Shown: positions 53,595 to 62,974, counted from the stretch's first letter. The stretch is DNA of 64,000 nt from Glutamicibacter halophytocola (GCF_001302565.1 NZ_CP012750.1:3410001-3474000); one strand, 5' to 3'. Notes: generated by a model from the sequence alone, not told the origin. A program made the numbers and translations.

Positions 53595-54478
53595 TTCAGG
53601 TCCTTGAGTTCAACCCCGGCGACATCGGCGATCTCGGCAAATCCGGCGTAGCCGCTTGGTTCTGGGGAATTTTCGATCTCCAGGCCGATGAAGGATGAAT
53701 AGCCTGCGAGCTTTTCCTTGTTGGCCTCAGAGAAGACCTTCGGGATGGCTTCCTGCAGTGCAGTACGAGTTGGCTCATCCAATGACTGGCGGGTCAGCAC
53801 ACTACCCATGATTGGCATGGACGGGCTCTGACCGATGCCGCGCCACTCTCCCTCGGCAAAGGGGAACATCGGCTTGCCCATTTCTGTCAGGACGTTAGCG
53901 GTGCAAGCCGCATCAACCTGTCCTTGCTCCAAGGCGGCAAAGCTGCCTTCATGGCCACCGGCGAAAATAGCCTCATAATCTTTCCCCTGTTCCAGCCCTG
54001 CCTGGTGCAGCATGTACACCGGCATGAAGTAGCCGGAGCTGGAGGCTTGGTCCGCGAAGGCAATGGTCTTGCCGCGGAAGTCTTCCAGCTTCTGCACTGG
54101 AGAGTCCTCGAGCACGACGCAGGTGGAGACTGGCTCATCGCTGCCTTTCCATGCCAGGAGCGCATCGACTTCACCGGTGTTCACGGCCAGGGCAGAAGGG
54201 AAGCCGCTCATGATTCCCATGTCTACGTGGTCTGCTCGAATGGCTTCAACGACACTCAGATAGTCCGGGACGTCGGTGACCTCGACTTCGCGTCCAGTCT
54301 CGGCTTCAAGGAGTTCTACCAGGGCTTCGTTGGGATTGACCGCCGTTGGGTCGTCCGATACGGGAAGCGTCGCGATCTTGATCGGGGCATCGGCCGCAGT
54401 AGCAGAAGCTTGGCAACCGGTGATGGCCAGGCCTGCGAGGCCGAGCAGGCTCAGGGTGAGGAGTGCAGGGGGACGCAT
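53591..54478 (-). CDS. Phosphate/phosphonate-type ABC substrate-binding lipoprotein (PhnD-like)
   Basis: A 295-residue lipoprotein with lipobox ITGC (Cys22). The PhnD family pattern is seen in the phrases NEALVELLEAETGREVEV, VVEAIRADHVDMGIMSGFPSAL, KTIAFADQASSSGYFMPVYMLHQAG and GHEGSFAALEQGQVDAACTANVL. The SSSGY-type phosphate cradle is present. It is the first gene of the five-gene operon and presents ligand to PhnE/PhnC-like proteins. Family members bind phosphonates, phosphite or related anions. Confidence 0.9.
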   Translation of the reverse strand: MRPPALLTLSLLGLAGLAITGCQASATAADAPIKIATLPVSDDPTAVNPNEALVELLEAETGREVEVTDVPDYLSVVEAIRADHVDMGIMSGFPSALAVNTGEVDALLAWKGSDEPVSTCVVLEDSPVQKLEDFRGKTIAFADQASSSGYFMPVYMLHQAGLEQGKDYEAIFAGGHEGSFAALEQGQVDAACTANVLTEMGKPMFPFAEGEWRGIGQSPSMPIMGSVLTRQSLDEPTRTALQEAIPKVFSEANKEKLAGYSSFIGLEIENSPEPSGYAGFAEIADVAGVELKDLK

Positions 54479-54624
54479 GGGGCGAACCTTTCATAGCGTT
54501 GCGAGTGCCCTCGATTTCGAGAACACCATTACTCAAACACCAGAAAGTGACATGGAATTACGAGACTGCCGTACTCGTTAGAAAACGCGGAATGAATGGT
54601 TGGTAACGCACCCGCCTGACGGGA

Positions 54625-55305
54625 CTATCCGTGGGATTCAATTACCTCTGCAAGCTCTTCGAAGCCGAGGCGCCGCGCATTCTCCAGCGCGGTGCGCCCC
54701 TGCGGGTCGGTGATCTGCGGATCCGCCCCGGCCTCCAGCAGCAGCCTGGCGACTTCTTGCTGGTTCGGACCTCCGTCATTGAGCAGGACCGCTTCCTGCA
54801 GGGCGGTCCAGCCTGGATCATTAACGTGGTCCAAAGGGACTCCGGCATCGATGAGGATCTTCACGGTCTGAATATGGCCGTGCTCGCTGGCCGGGATCAG
54901 CGCCGTCCCGCCATAGCGGTTCAGGTTCTTCACGTCCGCGCCGTTCTCCAGGGTGAGCTCCAGGATCTCGTTGAATCCCTCCGCACCGGCATAGAGGAAG
55001 GCCGAATCCTCCAGGGAGTCCTTGGCATTGACGTTGCCACCGGCGGCAATCAGTTCCCGCACCAGTTCCACGTCGTTGTCCTTGGCTGCGCTGATCAGCC
55101 GCTGATCCAGTTCTTCCTGTTCTCCAGCGCCAAGACCTGATTCCGGGGCCAGCGTAGCCGTGGGTTGCACTTCGGGGACTGCCATGGAGCATCCGGCCAG
55201 AACAGCCATGCCCGAAAGCATCAGCGCTCCCATGGCCACAGCCCGTCTGACCAGACCCGGAGCCTTGATCTGCGTGGCAGTTGGCTGGCCCTGGTTCTTG
55301 TTCAT
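54625..55305 (-). CDS. Ankyrin-repeat lipoprotein
   Basis: A 226-residue protein starting at ATG 55305 (SD GAGGAG). A signal peptide with lipobox LAGC (Cys39) is followed by four ankyrin-like repeats (about 67-220). Examples are DVELVRELIAAGGNVNAKD, NEILELTLENGADVKNLNRYGGTALIPASEHGHIQTVKILIDAGVPLDHVND and VARLLLEAGADPQITDPQGRTALENARR. It is exported and anchored, and probably mediates protein contacts at the cell surface. It is divergent from the sensor kinase gene; a link is possible but not shown. Confidence 0.88.
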   Translation of the reverse strand: MNKNQGQPTATQIKAPGLVRRAVAMGALMLSGMAVLAGCSMAVPEVQPTATLAPESGLGAGEQEELDQRLISAAKDNDVELVRELIAAGGNVNAKDSLEDSAFLYAGAEGFNEILELTLENGADVKNLNRYGGTALIPASEHGHIQTVKILIDAGVPLDHVNDPGWTALQEAVLLNDGGPNQQEVARLLLEAGADPQITDPQGRTALENARRLGFEELAEVIESHG

Positions 55306-55379
55306 GAGCACTCCTCGCTGGGGATCACCGGCACTCCGGAGATTGGCATCTTCCCATCATCCAGCACAGCCTCTGTTGC

Positions 55380-56657
55380 GTGCATCGGCCGATAAGCAAG
55401 GAAAACCATCCGGAAGGCGGAGCCCGAATCCCCTGGCAAGTTCTACCATGGGAAGGCATCATCACTTCGACGAAGGCTCCCGCCATCACTACAGCTACCG
55501 CTTCCCCGAAGTCCCTGCTGGCATCCCGCCGCGGCATTGATGCCGTAGTGCATCTCGGCTTTGCCGTGCTCATGGTCACCGCGCTGATCCGCTACGTCCT
55601 GCGGCACGACCCGGCCGAGAACCTATGGATCATGGTGCTCGCCGGAGTGGTTTGCGCCCTCTATCTGGTCACTGCGCTCTTGGCCAACCGCGAGCACACC
55701 CGCAGCCCATGGGTGATCGTGCTGGTGGCAACGTCCTCGGTCCTGGTGCTGCTCGCACCCAGCTTTGCCTGGTGCTCCTTCGGGCTGTTCTTCCTCTGCC
55801 GCAAGTCGCTGCAGGGGATCGCCGGATACCTGGCCGGCGGGCTGACCATCCTGGCGTCGGCATTGAGCTGGTTCATCTTCAGCGGCGGCACCGACATCGT
55901 GATGCTGCTCGGGCCGCTGGCCATTGGCGCGATGCTCACCGTGGTCTTCGCCCAGATGGAACAGGACGCGACCGAGCAGCGCAGGCTGAACGAGGAGATT
56001 TCCAGCGCGCAGCTGAAGCTCGCGGCCAGCGAGCGCCGCTCCGGAATTATCGCCGAGCGTGAACGCGTGGCCCGGGAAATCCACGACACCGTCACCCAAT
56101 CCCTGGCCAGCAGCATTCTGCTCCTGGAAGCGGCCCACCGGAAGTGGCCCGCTGAATCCGCACAGGACGAGGTCCGGCAAGCCGGCGACTTGATCAGGAA
56201 CAATCTCTCGGAGACGCGGCGGTTGGTCCATGATCTGGCTTCTCCCGCCGTGGACACTGGTCCGCTGCCCGAAGTGCTCCGCGACGCCGCAGCCGCCTAT
56301 GTCCCCCACGTCCAGCTGCATGTGGTGGGCACCGCGCGCGAGGTGCCGCCCGAGGTTCGCCATGCCCTGCTGCGCGTGGTGCAAAGCGCCGCGGCCAACG
56401 TAAAGCTGCATGCCATGGCAGAGCAGGCCACCGTCACCATCGGTTTCCTCCAGGACACTGTCACGCTGGACATCCACGACAACGGCCGGGGCTTCAACCC
56501 TGAACAGACCAGTGCACCTTCTGAGTCGGGAGGATACGGCTTACGAGCCATGAAACAACGCGTGGAACAATTAGGTGGCGAATTCTCGGTAGAGAGCACC
56601 CCTGGTGCCGGCACCATTGTGGCCGCGCAAATCCCCAGCGAGGAGAACATCTCATGA
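55380..56657 (+). CDS. Sensor histidine kinase (NarL/DesK-type HisKA_3)
   Basis: Up to 425 residues. There are about six hydrophobic helices (about 60-205), then the HisKA_3 dimerisation segment with the phospho-acceptor His in REIHDTVTQSLASSILLLEAAH. An ATPase domain follows with N-box VQSAAANVKLHA and G-boxes DNGRGF and GGYGLRAMKQR. The signal sensed is unknown. It overlaps the response regulator gene by four bases. The true start is uncertain: GTG 55380 has no SD, and the first 50 residues are of low confidence. Confidence 0.88.
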   Translation: MHRPISKENHPEGGARIPWQVLPWEGIITSTKAPAITTATASPKSLLASRRGIDAVVHLGFAVLMVTALIRYVLRHDPAENLWIMVLAGVVCALYLVTALLANREHTRSPWVIVLVATSSVLVLLAPSFAWCSFGLFFLCRKSLQGIAGYLAGGLTILASALSWFIFSGGTDIVMLLGPLAIGAMLTVVFAQMEQDATEQRRLNEEISSAQLKLAASERRSGIIAERERVAREIHDTVTQSLASSILLLEAAHRKWPAESAQDEVRQAGDLIRNNLSETRRLVHDLASPAVDTGPLPEVLRDAAAAYVPHVQLHVVGTAREVPPEVRHALLRVVQSAAANVKLHAMAEQATVTIGFLQDTVTLDIHDNGRGFNPEQTSAPSESGGYGLRAMKQRVEQLGGEFSVESTPGAGTIVAAQIPSEENIS

Positions 56658-57280
56658 CAACAATTTCGGTACTCCTGGTCGATGACCATTTAGTGGTCCG
56701 CAGCGGACTCAAGGCGTTGCTGGACACCCAAGAGGACATCGAGGTCATTGCCGAGGCAGATTCCGGCGAGGCCGCACTGCGAACCCTGGAACAGCTCACC
56801 CCAAAGGTTATTGTCATGGATCTGGCCATGGGCGCAGGCATGGACGGCATCGACGCAATCAAGGAAATCCACCGGCGCAACTCAGAGCAGGCCGTGCTGG
56901 TCTTCACCACCTATGACTCGGATGCGGATATCGTCCGCGCGGTGGATGCCGGGGCCATGGGCTACCTGCTCAAGGATGCGGCGCCGGAGGAGATTTTCAC
57001 TGCGGTGCGCGGCGCTGCCCGTGGAAAGAGCGTCATGAGCGCTCCGGTGGCGTCCAAGCTGTTCCGCCGGCTGCGCAATCCCGATGAGGCATTGACTCCC
57101 CGCGAGGCGGAACTGCTCAGCCTGCTGGTCGAGGGACTGGGCAACAAGGAGCTCAGCCAGCGCCTGTTCATCTCGGAGGCGACGGTCAAGACCCACTTGG
57201 CCCATATCTACGCCAAGCTGGGAGTCGAGACTCGGGTCGAAGCGATCACTACCGCAATTCGCCGGGAAGGAATGCGGTAG
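56654..57280 (+). CDS. LuxR/NarL-family response regulator
   Basis: A 208-residue regulator. The receiver domain (1-120) has the acidic pocket D10/D11 and phospho-acceptor D56 in VIVMDLAM, with Lys in LLKDA. A C-terminal LuxR helix-turn-helix (about 143-208) reads LTPREAELLSLLVEGLGNKELSQRLFISEATVKTHLAHIYAKLGV. It partners the kinase that overlaps it. Targets are unknown. Confidence 0.95.
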   Translation: MTTISVLLVDDHLVVRSGLKALLDTQEDIEVIAEADSGEAALRTLEQLTPKVIVMDLAMGAGMDGIDAIKEIHRRNSEQAVLVFTTYDSDADIVRAVDAGAMGYLLKDAAPEEIFTAVRGAARGKSVMSAPVASKLFRRLRNPDEALTPREAELLSLLVEGLGNKELSQRLFISEATVKTHLAHIYAKLGVETRVEAITTAIRREGMR

Positions 57281-57377
57281 ATAGCGGGTGGCAGGCCTGA
57301 GCAGTCCCCTGTACTGGTGTACCCGGCCCTGTATTCTGATGCCATGTTCACAGTACTTATGATCAGCGCGAGTACGC

Positions 57378-57593
57378 ATGGCAACGCCTGACGTGCGCCC
57401 TGTCGGCGACTTGCCCAATGAGTTGGGGAAGACAGCTCCGCGAGCGCTCAAGCAGGCTGGTATCGACAGCCTCGTGAAGATTAGCGGCTGCACGGAGAAG
57501 GAGCTGCTCTCAATTCACGGAGTTGGCCCCACGGCAATCAGGATCTTGCGTTCTGCGCTAGCGGAACAAGGATTGTCTTTTCGGAAACCCTAG
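57378..57593 (+). CDS. Small helix-hairpin-helix protein
   Basis: A 71-residue protein with a helix-hairpin-helix-like fold: LPNELGKTAPRALKQAGIDSLVKISGCTEKELLSIHGVGPTAIRILRSALAEQGLSF. HGVGPTAIRIL is the second hairpin and resembles the RNA polymerase alpha C-terminal or DisA-type HhH. It may bind DNA. A start at ATG 57378 has a weak GCGAG. It stands alone. Confidence 0.75.
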   Translation: MATPDVRPVGDLPNELGKTAPRALKQAGIDSLVKISGCTEKELLSIHGVGPTAIRILRSALAEQGLSFRKP

Positions 57594-57787
57594 TTGCCAG
57601 GGGCAGTCAGCCGATGGCAATTACAGCGCTGGACACAACCCTGAATAGCCTGCAATAAATGGCAAGAAGTCCTGCGACAAGTCCATCCCTTGATCCTGTG
57701 GCAGGGATTTTGCGGTAATCCATCAGGCCAAGGAACGCAGCCAGATGGCTGATGTGCTCAGTTTTGGCCATCCGTAGTGTTGAAGCC

Positions 57788-58396
57788 ATGAACATTTCCC
57801 CAGTTTCCCGCCGCATGACCCTGTCCACCGTTGCCGTAGCATTTGCTGCCGGCGCAGTATTCTCCGTGGCCCCAGCCAACGCGGCACCAGCACAGAACGG
57901 CTCGGTTTCTGCCAGTGCCTCCGCTTGCCAGAACCTGACTCCTTCGCAGACGTTGGCATCCACCCCGTGGAAAACCACTGGTGCTGTTGACCAGGACGGC
58001 CGCCGGGTCGCATTGGATAACCCTGCAGTCTCCAATTTTGTTGGCTGGGCCTACTTCAAGGCCGATGGAACCTACACCATGTACAACCTGGATGACAGCC
58101 CGAAGCTCAAGGGCGACTGGACCGTGAACGCCGAAGGCACCGAGCGCTGGATCAACGCCAAGAATGACTCAGGCGACGTGCTGTTCCAGCGCGTCGTGCC
58201 GATCATCGAGCTGAACAAGAACGTTTTCACCTATCGCGTGTTCCCTGACGCGGCAGACACCAGCGTCTACTACGACATCATCCACACCAAGACCAACCAC
58301 GTTGAACCGGGCACCAACGCCCAGGGGCCAGGCGCCCACGGCCAAGCCAACCAGGGCAAGGGCGGCTACCACTTCAACAACGGCAACCAGCACTAG
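57788..58396 (+). CDS. Secreted DUF4822 protein
   Basis: A 202-residue secreted protein (start ATG 57788). The signal peptide (about 1-34) ends in APANAAPA, with a likely signal peptidase I site. The mature domain (TPWKTTGAVDQDGRRVALDNPAVSNFVGWAYFKADGTYTMYNLDDSPKLKGDW...) is lipocalin-like in pattern and fits the DUF4822 family. The C-terminus is Gly/Asn/His-rich (GAHGQANQGKGGYHFNNGNQH). The function is unknown. A strong terminator follows. Confidence 0.8.
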   Translation: MNISPVSRRMTLSTVAVAFAAGAVFSVAPANAAPAQNGSVSASASACQNLTPSQTLASTPWKTTGAVDQDGRRVALDNPAVSNFVGWAYFKADGTYTMYNLDDSPKLKGDWTVNAEGTERWINAKNDSGDVLFQRVVPIIELNKNVFTYRVFPDAADTSVYYDIIHTKTNHVEPGTNAQGPGAHGQANQGKGGYHFNNGNQH

Positions 58397-58422
58397 GTAT
58401 CATCCGGACCTCAGGACAAGAC

Positions 58423-58468
58423 CATCGCCGCCCACACCAGCTTGCAGTAGCTGGTGTGGGCGGCGATG
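58423..58468 (+). terminator. Terminator of the DUF4822 gene
   Basis: A perfect 19-bp stem (58423-58441 with 58450-58468) and an 8-base loop, 27 bases after the DUF4822 stop. It also faces the end of the minus-strand catabolic operon. Confidence 0.9.
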
Positions 58469-58758
58469 TGCCTATTGTTGAAGACTCGATTCTTCCCCGC
58501 CGGCTTTGAACTTCCCGGCCTTCGATGAGTCGTCCTACATCAGCGATAAAGGCCAAGTCACTGATGGCAGTTTCCCTTCGGCCGAGTACGTTCGACAGGC
58601 TATCTCGGTTTGGCGGCGAGCAATACTCCGACTTCCGAGAATTTCGAGAATCTCAAGACTTTTCGGGCTAAGAACCATATTTGATTCAGCTCGTGCAAAA
58701 GCAATTCGGCTTGCTCAAAAAAGACACGCTTGCCGGGTGAAATACCGGAATAGGCACT
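58469..58758. other. Intergenic region, no gene seen
   Basis: About 290 bases at the end of convergent units. No SD-led frame and no recognisable element. Confidence 0.5.
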
Positions 58759-59499
58759 TTAAGTACCCATTCCAAGGTGCGCTCCGCCGGCAACATCAAG
58801 GGAAATCCCGGTGAGGTATCTGTTTTCACTTGCCGTGAGGAACGTGACCGCGTTGGCAACTTCATTTGGTTCCGCGAATCTCTGCATAGGCAATTGTGCT
58901 GCTCTCGCATCGCGAGCTGCCTGAGCAGCACCTGACTGGTCCGCGAGCTGCGCCCATAGTGGTGTGTTGACTGGGCCCGGGGTTACCGCGTTCACCGAGA
59001 TGCCGTGGGGACCGAGTATTTTAGCCATGGACCACATGATGTGCAGAACTGCAATCTTGCTTGCGTTGTAGGGCAGATAGTCGACACGGGCTTCCTTCGC
59101 CGCCACCGACGAGAAGAGGAGAATCGTGCCTTTGGTCCCCGCGGCTCGCATGACGTTCGCGACCTCTCGAGTAATGGTGAAGGATCCGGTCGTATTGATC
59201 CTCATGACCCGTTCGAATTCTTCCGTGGTCGTGGTCAGTGGGTCTGCCACATCGCCAAGAACGCCGGCGGTGTGCACCAGCGCGTCCAGCCTGCCGTAGT
59301 GCTCCACGAGGCTGCTGATCACCTGTTTGGTTTGTTCTTCATCGGTGATATCGAGCTCGTAGAAAGAGTCGAGTTGCTGATTTTCACGGGGCTGGCGGTC
59401 CGCGCCGACTACAATGTCTCCGCGTTCGAGCAGCGATTCGACAACGGCGGCGCCAATGCCCCCGCTGGAACCTGTTACCAGGACAACCTGCTTATTCAT
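58759..59499 (-). CDS. Short-chain dehydrogenase/reductase
   Basis: A 246-residue classical SDR. The cofactor motif is TGSSGGIG, HTAG replaces the usual NNAG, and YNASKIAVLHIMWSMAK supplies the catalytic Tyr and Lys. The phrase VVGADRQPRE puts Asp/Arg after strand 2. SD AAAGGA precedes ATG 59499. It is the last gene of the six-gene minus-strand operon, 27 bases after the oxidoreductase stop. The substrate is probably a sugar or polyol derivative. Confidence 0.88.
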   Translation of the reverse strand: MNKQVVLVTGSSGGIGAAVVESLLERGDIVVGADRQPRENQQLDSFYELDITDEEQTKQVISSLVEHYGRLDALVHTAGVLGDVADPLTTTTEEFERVMRINTTGSFTITREVANVMRAAGTKGTILLFSSVAAKEARVDYLPYNASKIAVLHIMWSMAKILGPHGISVNAVTPGPVNTPLWAQLADQSGAAQAARDARAAQLPMQRFAEPNEVANAVTFLTASENRYLTGISLDVAGGAHLGMGT

Positions 59500-59526
59500 G
59501 TCGTGTTCCTTTCGCTGACCGCTGGG

Positions 59527-60507
59527 TTACTTCTTTGCTTGGCTTGCCCAAGTACGCCCGGGCTGTTCTTCGGTGGGAAGGCCGGCCGCTTCGAGGATCC
59601 GGTCAAGAAGCTGCTGGGTTTTTGCAGCCTCCCATCCTGAAGTCAGCGGTTCTCCTCGGTCTTGAACACGGTCCAGGAAGTGGTGTACCGCCGCAGAGAA
59701 GCCGAAGGTATCGGTGGCGGTCGCCCACCCAAAAGCTTCTGGACTCATGGTTCGGACAGTCCGGACTCCGCCGTCTACCAACGTCACCGAATCTGGCGCG
59801 ATGACTTCAGCCGAACGCATTTGGCCATGCGCATCAAGCTTCTCCGACCAGGCACCCGCGGTTCGCGAGGCCATCAGAATTCCTGTATTCCCCGTGGAGA
59901 AACGGATGAGCGCGGCAGTTCCGTCTTCTTCCCACTCGTCCGTGCCAGCTGCAGTAGCCGATACATCTACTACCTCGCCACCGCAGAACCAGCGCAGCAG
60001 GTCCACCATGTGGATGGCGTTTTCAAACGTAGCCCTGTATTCAGAGCCAGCTCTGTTCTTCTGCGCGACACAGAACGTCGCACCGGATTCCCCGAAAGCT
60101 TCACGTGCCGCGACGTAGACCGGAGCAAATCGCCTGTTCAGCCCAACCATCAGGACGCGTCCGAGCGTTTCAGCTTTCTGTGCCAAGCGCACCGCGTCGT
60201 CGGTCGAGGTTGCAAGGGGCTTCTCGCAGAAGACATCGACTCCTGCTTCCAGCGCCGCTTCAACGGCAGCGACATGTTCGGATCGAGGAGTCAACACGAA
60301 CACCGCATCCAGATCTTCCCCGGCAAGCATCTCTCGGACACTGCGATACACGCTTTTGAAGCCCCATCGCCGTTGCAATTCGCTCGGGTCCTCTCGGCGG
60401 GAGACCAGAGCAGCGAGTTCAACGTCGCTGCGCTGAACAAGAGTGGGAAGCTGGGCAATAGAGGCGATGTGTCCGGCCCCGACAACTCCTACACGCAAGG
60501 CGCTCAT
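59527..60507 (-). CDS. Gfo/Idh/MocA-family oxidoreductase
   Basis: A 326-residue NAD(P)-dependent sugar dehydrogenase. The Rossmann motif is VGVVGAGHIASIAQLP, the catalytic segment VFCEKPLATSTDDAVRLAQ and the downstream VGLNRRFAPVY. It likely oxidises or reduces a cyclitol or sugar. It overlaps the isomerase gene by four bases. It is one of two such enzymes in this operon, a usual sign of multi-step inositol- or glycoside-type metabolism. Confidence 0.9.
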   Translation of the reverse strand: MSALRVGVVGAGHIASIAQLPTLVQRSDVELAALVSRREDPSELQRRWGFKSVYRSVREMLAGEDLDAVFVLTPRSEHVAAVEAALEAGVDVFCEKPLATSTDDAVRLAQKAETLGRVLMVGLNRRFAPVYVAAREAFGESGATFCVAQKNRAGSEYRATFENAIHMVDLLRWFCGGEVVDVSATAAGTDEWEEDGTAALIRFSTGNTGILMASRTAGAWSEKLDAHGQMRSAEVIAPDSVTLVDGGVRTVRTMSPEAFGWATATDTFGFSAAVHHFLDRVQDRGEPLTSGWEAAKTQQLLDRILEAAGLPTEEQPGRTWASQAKK

Positions 60508-61424
60508 GAGCGAACTCCCGTCGTGGAACCTGAAGCGACGGCCTCTTGCTGGGCGATCAGCTTCCGAAGGTGCTGGGCACCGCGGCGGAATCCGACTTCT
60601 GGTTCGTCAAGATCCTGGGGGTGCCACCGGTACTCATACTCAAGGGAAAGCACGTCGTCATAGCCAATCTCGCTCAAGTGGCGAAGGATCAACGGCCAAT
60701 CCACGGTCCCGTCCCCTACTACCCGCGAGCGCACCGCCCGTTCCTCGGCATGCACTCGTGCTGTCTCCGATGCAACGAATGGTGCAGACGGGTCCACGAA
60801 GACGAGGTCCTTGACATGCACGTGGCCGATGAGGTCGCTTTGTATTTTGAATGCTTCTTCGATGGACTCGTCGTGCGCAAAGGTGAGATTTGCTTGGTCA
60901 TACAGCGCGCGCACTGCTGGTGAATCGACTTCGCGGATCAGGGCTGCGGTGTCGCGTGCGCTTTGGGTCATGGTGCCAAAATGGTTTTCTGCGCACAGGA
61001 CCACGCCTGCCTGCGCTGCAGGCACAGCCAGTTCTTGGAGTGAACGCACCAATTGCGACCAGTGCTCAGCGTGACCTGCCTGTCCGGGCTGCCATGCGCC
61101 AGCGTAGACCCGGATACGGTCGGCGCCAACGATGTGGGCAGTGTCGATCGCGGATTTCAGTTCATCAACTGCCTGTTGGCGCGCCAACTCGTCGGTCGCA
61201 TTAATAGCCGTCGTGTAGGGAGTTAACCCGATAATAGGGATGCCCTCACCATCAGCGACTCGAGCGGCTTCTACGGCCGCTGCGCTATCGCGGATGCCTA
61301 GGCCGCTGATGTAGTCGTCCTGATAGATCACTTCTGCTGCGTCAAGACCGGCTCTGGCAAAAAGGCGCAGGGCCTCTGGGACGGAGTGATTGGGGGTGCC
61401 GAGGGTATGGCCAGCGATTTTCAT
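60504..61424 (-). CDS. Sugar phosphate isomerase/epimerase (AP endonuclease 2 TIM barrel)
   Basis: A 306-residue xylose isomerase-like TIM barrel. Metal ligands are seen as Glu in LCAENHFG, Asp in ALYDQANLTF, His in GHVHVKDLVF and Glu in VLSLEYEYR. Family members act as hydroxypyruvate isomerases, inosose dehydratases, 3-dehydroshikimate dehydratases or 3-keto sugar isomerases; sequence alone does not decide. It overlaps the VOC and oxidoreductase genes by four bases each. Confidence 0.85.
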   Translation of the reverse strand: MKIAGHTLGTPNHSVPEALRLFARAGLDAAEVIYQDDYISGLGIRDSAAAVEAARVADGEGIPIIGLTPYTTAINATDELARQQAVDELKSAIDTAHIVGADRIRVYAGAWQPGQAGHAEHWSQLVRSLQELAVPAAQAGVVLCAENHFGTMTQSARDTAALIREVDSPAVRALYDQANLTFAHDESIEEAFKIQSDLIGHVHVKDLVFVDPSAPFVASETARVHAEERAVRSRVVGDGTVDWPLILRHLSEIGYDDVLSLEYEYRWHPQDLDEPEVGFRRGAQHLRKLIAQQEAVASGSTTGVRS

Positions 61425-61981
61425 GCGGTTGCCTCCGAAGTAGATTGGGTATGCCAGTCGCCGGGTCCGACGAGGCGGGGTGGGGATTCGACGCGCGATC
61501 GATCAACAAATTCCAGGATCAGTCCCCAGTCGGTGCGCGCGTACACCCAGCGGTTGCCGGCAACACTTGGGCTGTCTCCGGCAACTTCCTTGCGGTGTCC
61601 CAGGATTTCAATGCTGGGGTGACGGTTAATTGCTGTTACTACGTCGTCGACGTCATCGACGACAAAGCAGAGGTGGTGGCCACCTGCATCGCTGGCCCTG
61701 GGGAAAATTGCGGAGCGGTCCTTGCTCCACCACTGGAACAATTCGACGTTCAGGTTTGGCGGCATCCGGAGCATCCGCAGCTCCAATCGGGCATCATCCG
61801 GAACACCGAAGTGAAGCGGCATGAATTCCTTGTCAGGTCCACGCGTAGATTGGTAGAGCTCCTCAGCTCCCAATACATCGGTGAAGAAGGCCGTCGCGGC
61901 CTCGATATCGGGGACAGTGAAGGCCACGTGGTCGACCCAGCGCAGGCCCGGAACGCGTGGGCTATCTGGTGTCGGGTTCAT
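61421..61981 (-). CDS. VOC-superfamily protein
   Basis: A 186-residue protein with a VOC domain (about 12-145). WVDHVAFTVPDIEAATAFFTDVLGAEELY gives the first metal ligand His, GHHLCFVVDDVDDVV the second, and GLILEFVDRS the Glu. The C-terminal 30 residues are extra. It overlaps both neighbours by four bases. It may act as an isomerase, epimerase or dioxygenase on the operon's sugar-derived intermediate. Confidence 0.85.
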   Translation of the reverse strand: MNPTPDSPRVPGLRWVDHVAFTVPDIEAATAFFTDVLGAEELYQSTRGPDKEFMPLHFGVPDDARLELRMLRMPPNLNVELFQWWSKDRSAIFPRASDAGGHHLCFVVDDVDDVVTAINRHPSIEILGHRKEVAGDSPSVAGNRWVYARTDWGLILEFVDRSRVESPPRLVGPGDWHTQSTSEATA

Positions 61982-62973
61982 CGGTTCACTCCTGTGGTTG
62001 AGGCGCGGATGATCAGCGTAGGTTCCAGCACGAGATGCTCCACCTGCCCGCCGGAGAGCAGGCCAGCGCCGAGCTCGATGGCCAGGCGCCCCATTTCGTC
62101 GATGGGTTGCCGCACGCTCGTCAGTCGGGGGTTGAACTGGGCACCCAGCGCCAGCCCGTCGAAGCCAACCACGGAAACATCACCCGGGACGGAAACTCCG
62201 AGCGAACCAAGCTCGGAGATCAGTGCGAAGGCGATGGCATCATTCGACGCGATGATTGCGGTGGGACGCTTGGGCTCGTTCATCCATTGCTGAACGATCC
62301 CCGGACCGAGTTCTAGGTTCGGATCCGCTTCAAGAACTATCGGGCGTAGTCCGTGCTCGGTGGCAATGTTGTCGTAGGCCTCGCGCCGATCCTGCGCAGT
62401 GTACGTGCCAATAATTCCGGGGGCGTAGGCAATTGACTGGTGTCCGAGTTCCAGCAGATGGTCAAAGGCCAGCTGCACGCCCACCCGATTATCAACCGTG
62501 ACGGTGGGAATAGTGGGATCACCTTCAACACGGTCAATGACAACAACGCGGTCCCGGAATGCATGGACCTTCAATGTTTCAAGGTCAACACGTGCGGAGG
62601 GAGCAACAATGCCAAATGGCGAGTACATGGCGTGCATGGCTGTGAGGTATCCAGCGGTTAAGTCGCTATCGTCTCCAGTGATGCATAGAGCCATCTGGTA
62701 TCCGCGTTCCACAGCTGCCGCCGCCGTGGTCCTGGCGAGCTCAGCGAAGAATGGGTTGGTAATGTCTGGCACGATCAGCGGGACTAACGTGCTGGAGCGT
62801 CGCCGCAGCGCCTGGGCCACAGGGCTTACCGAATAGCCAAGCTCCGCGGCGACGCGCAGGACATGCTCGCGCGTCTGCTTGCGCACGGCTTCCGGCTTCG
62901 AAAATGCGCGGGACACCGTTGAACGGTGGACTCCAGCGGCTTCGGCAACATCATCAATGTTGATTTCACCCAT
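61978..62973 (-). CDS. LacI-family transcriptional regulator
   Basis: A 331-residue LacI/GalR protein. The start ATG 62973 gives the standard HTH (INIDDVAEAAGVHRSTVSRAFSKPEAVRKQTREHVLRVAAELGYSVS). The periplasmic-binding-like domain includes VPLIVPDITNPFFAELARTTAAAA, VDNRVGVQLAFDHLLELGH and TAIIASNDAIAFALISELGSLGVSVPGDVSVVGFD. An ORF extending 34 codons further upstream overlaps the next gene and is unlikely. The start is one base after the upstream gene's stop. It sits inside the operon and probably represses it. Confidence 0.92.
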   Translation of the reverse strand: MGEINIDDVAEAAGVHRSTVSRAFSKPEAVRKQTREHVLRVAAELGYSVSPVAQALRRRSSTLVPLIVPDITNPFFAELARTTAAAAVERGYQMALCITGDDSDLTAGYLTAMHAMYSPFGIVAPSARVDLETLKVHAFRDRVVVIDRVEGDPTIPTVTVDNRVGVQLAFDHLLELGHQSIAYAPGIIGTYTAQDRREAYDNIATEHGLRPIVLEADPNLELGPGIVQQWMNEPKRPTAIIASNDAIAFALISELGSLGVSVPGDVSVVGFDGLALGAQFNPRLTSVRQPIDEMGRLAIELGAGLLSGGQVEHLVLEPTLIIRASTTGVNR

Positions 62974-62974
62974 G

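Noticed and set aside
59527..61981. C-glycoside deglycosidase cluster
   Set aside because: The TIM barrel and Gfo/Idh/MocA genes would fit, but the small DUF6379-type partner subunit is absent and a VOC gene stands in its place.
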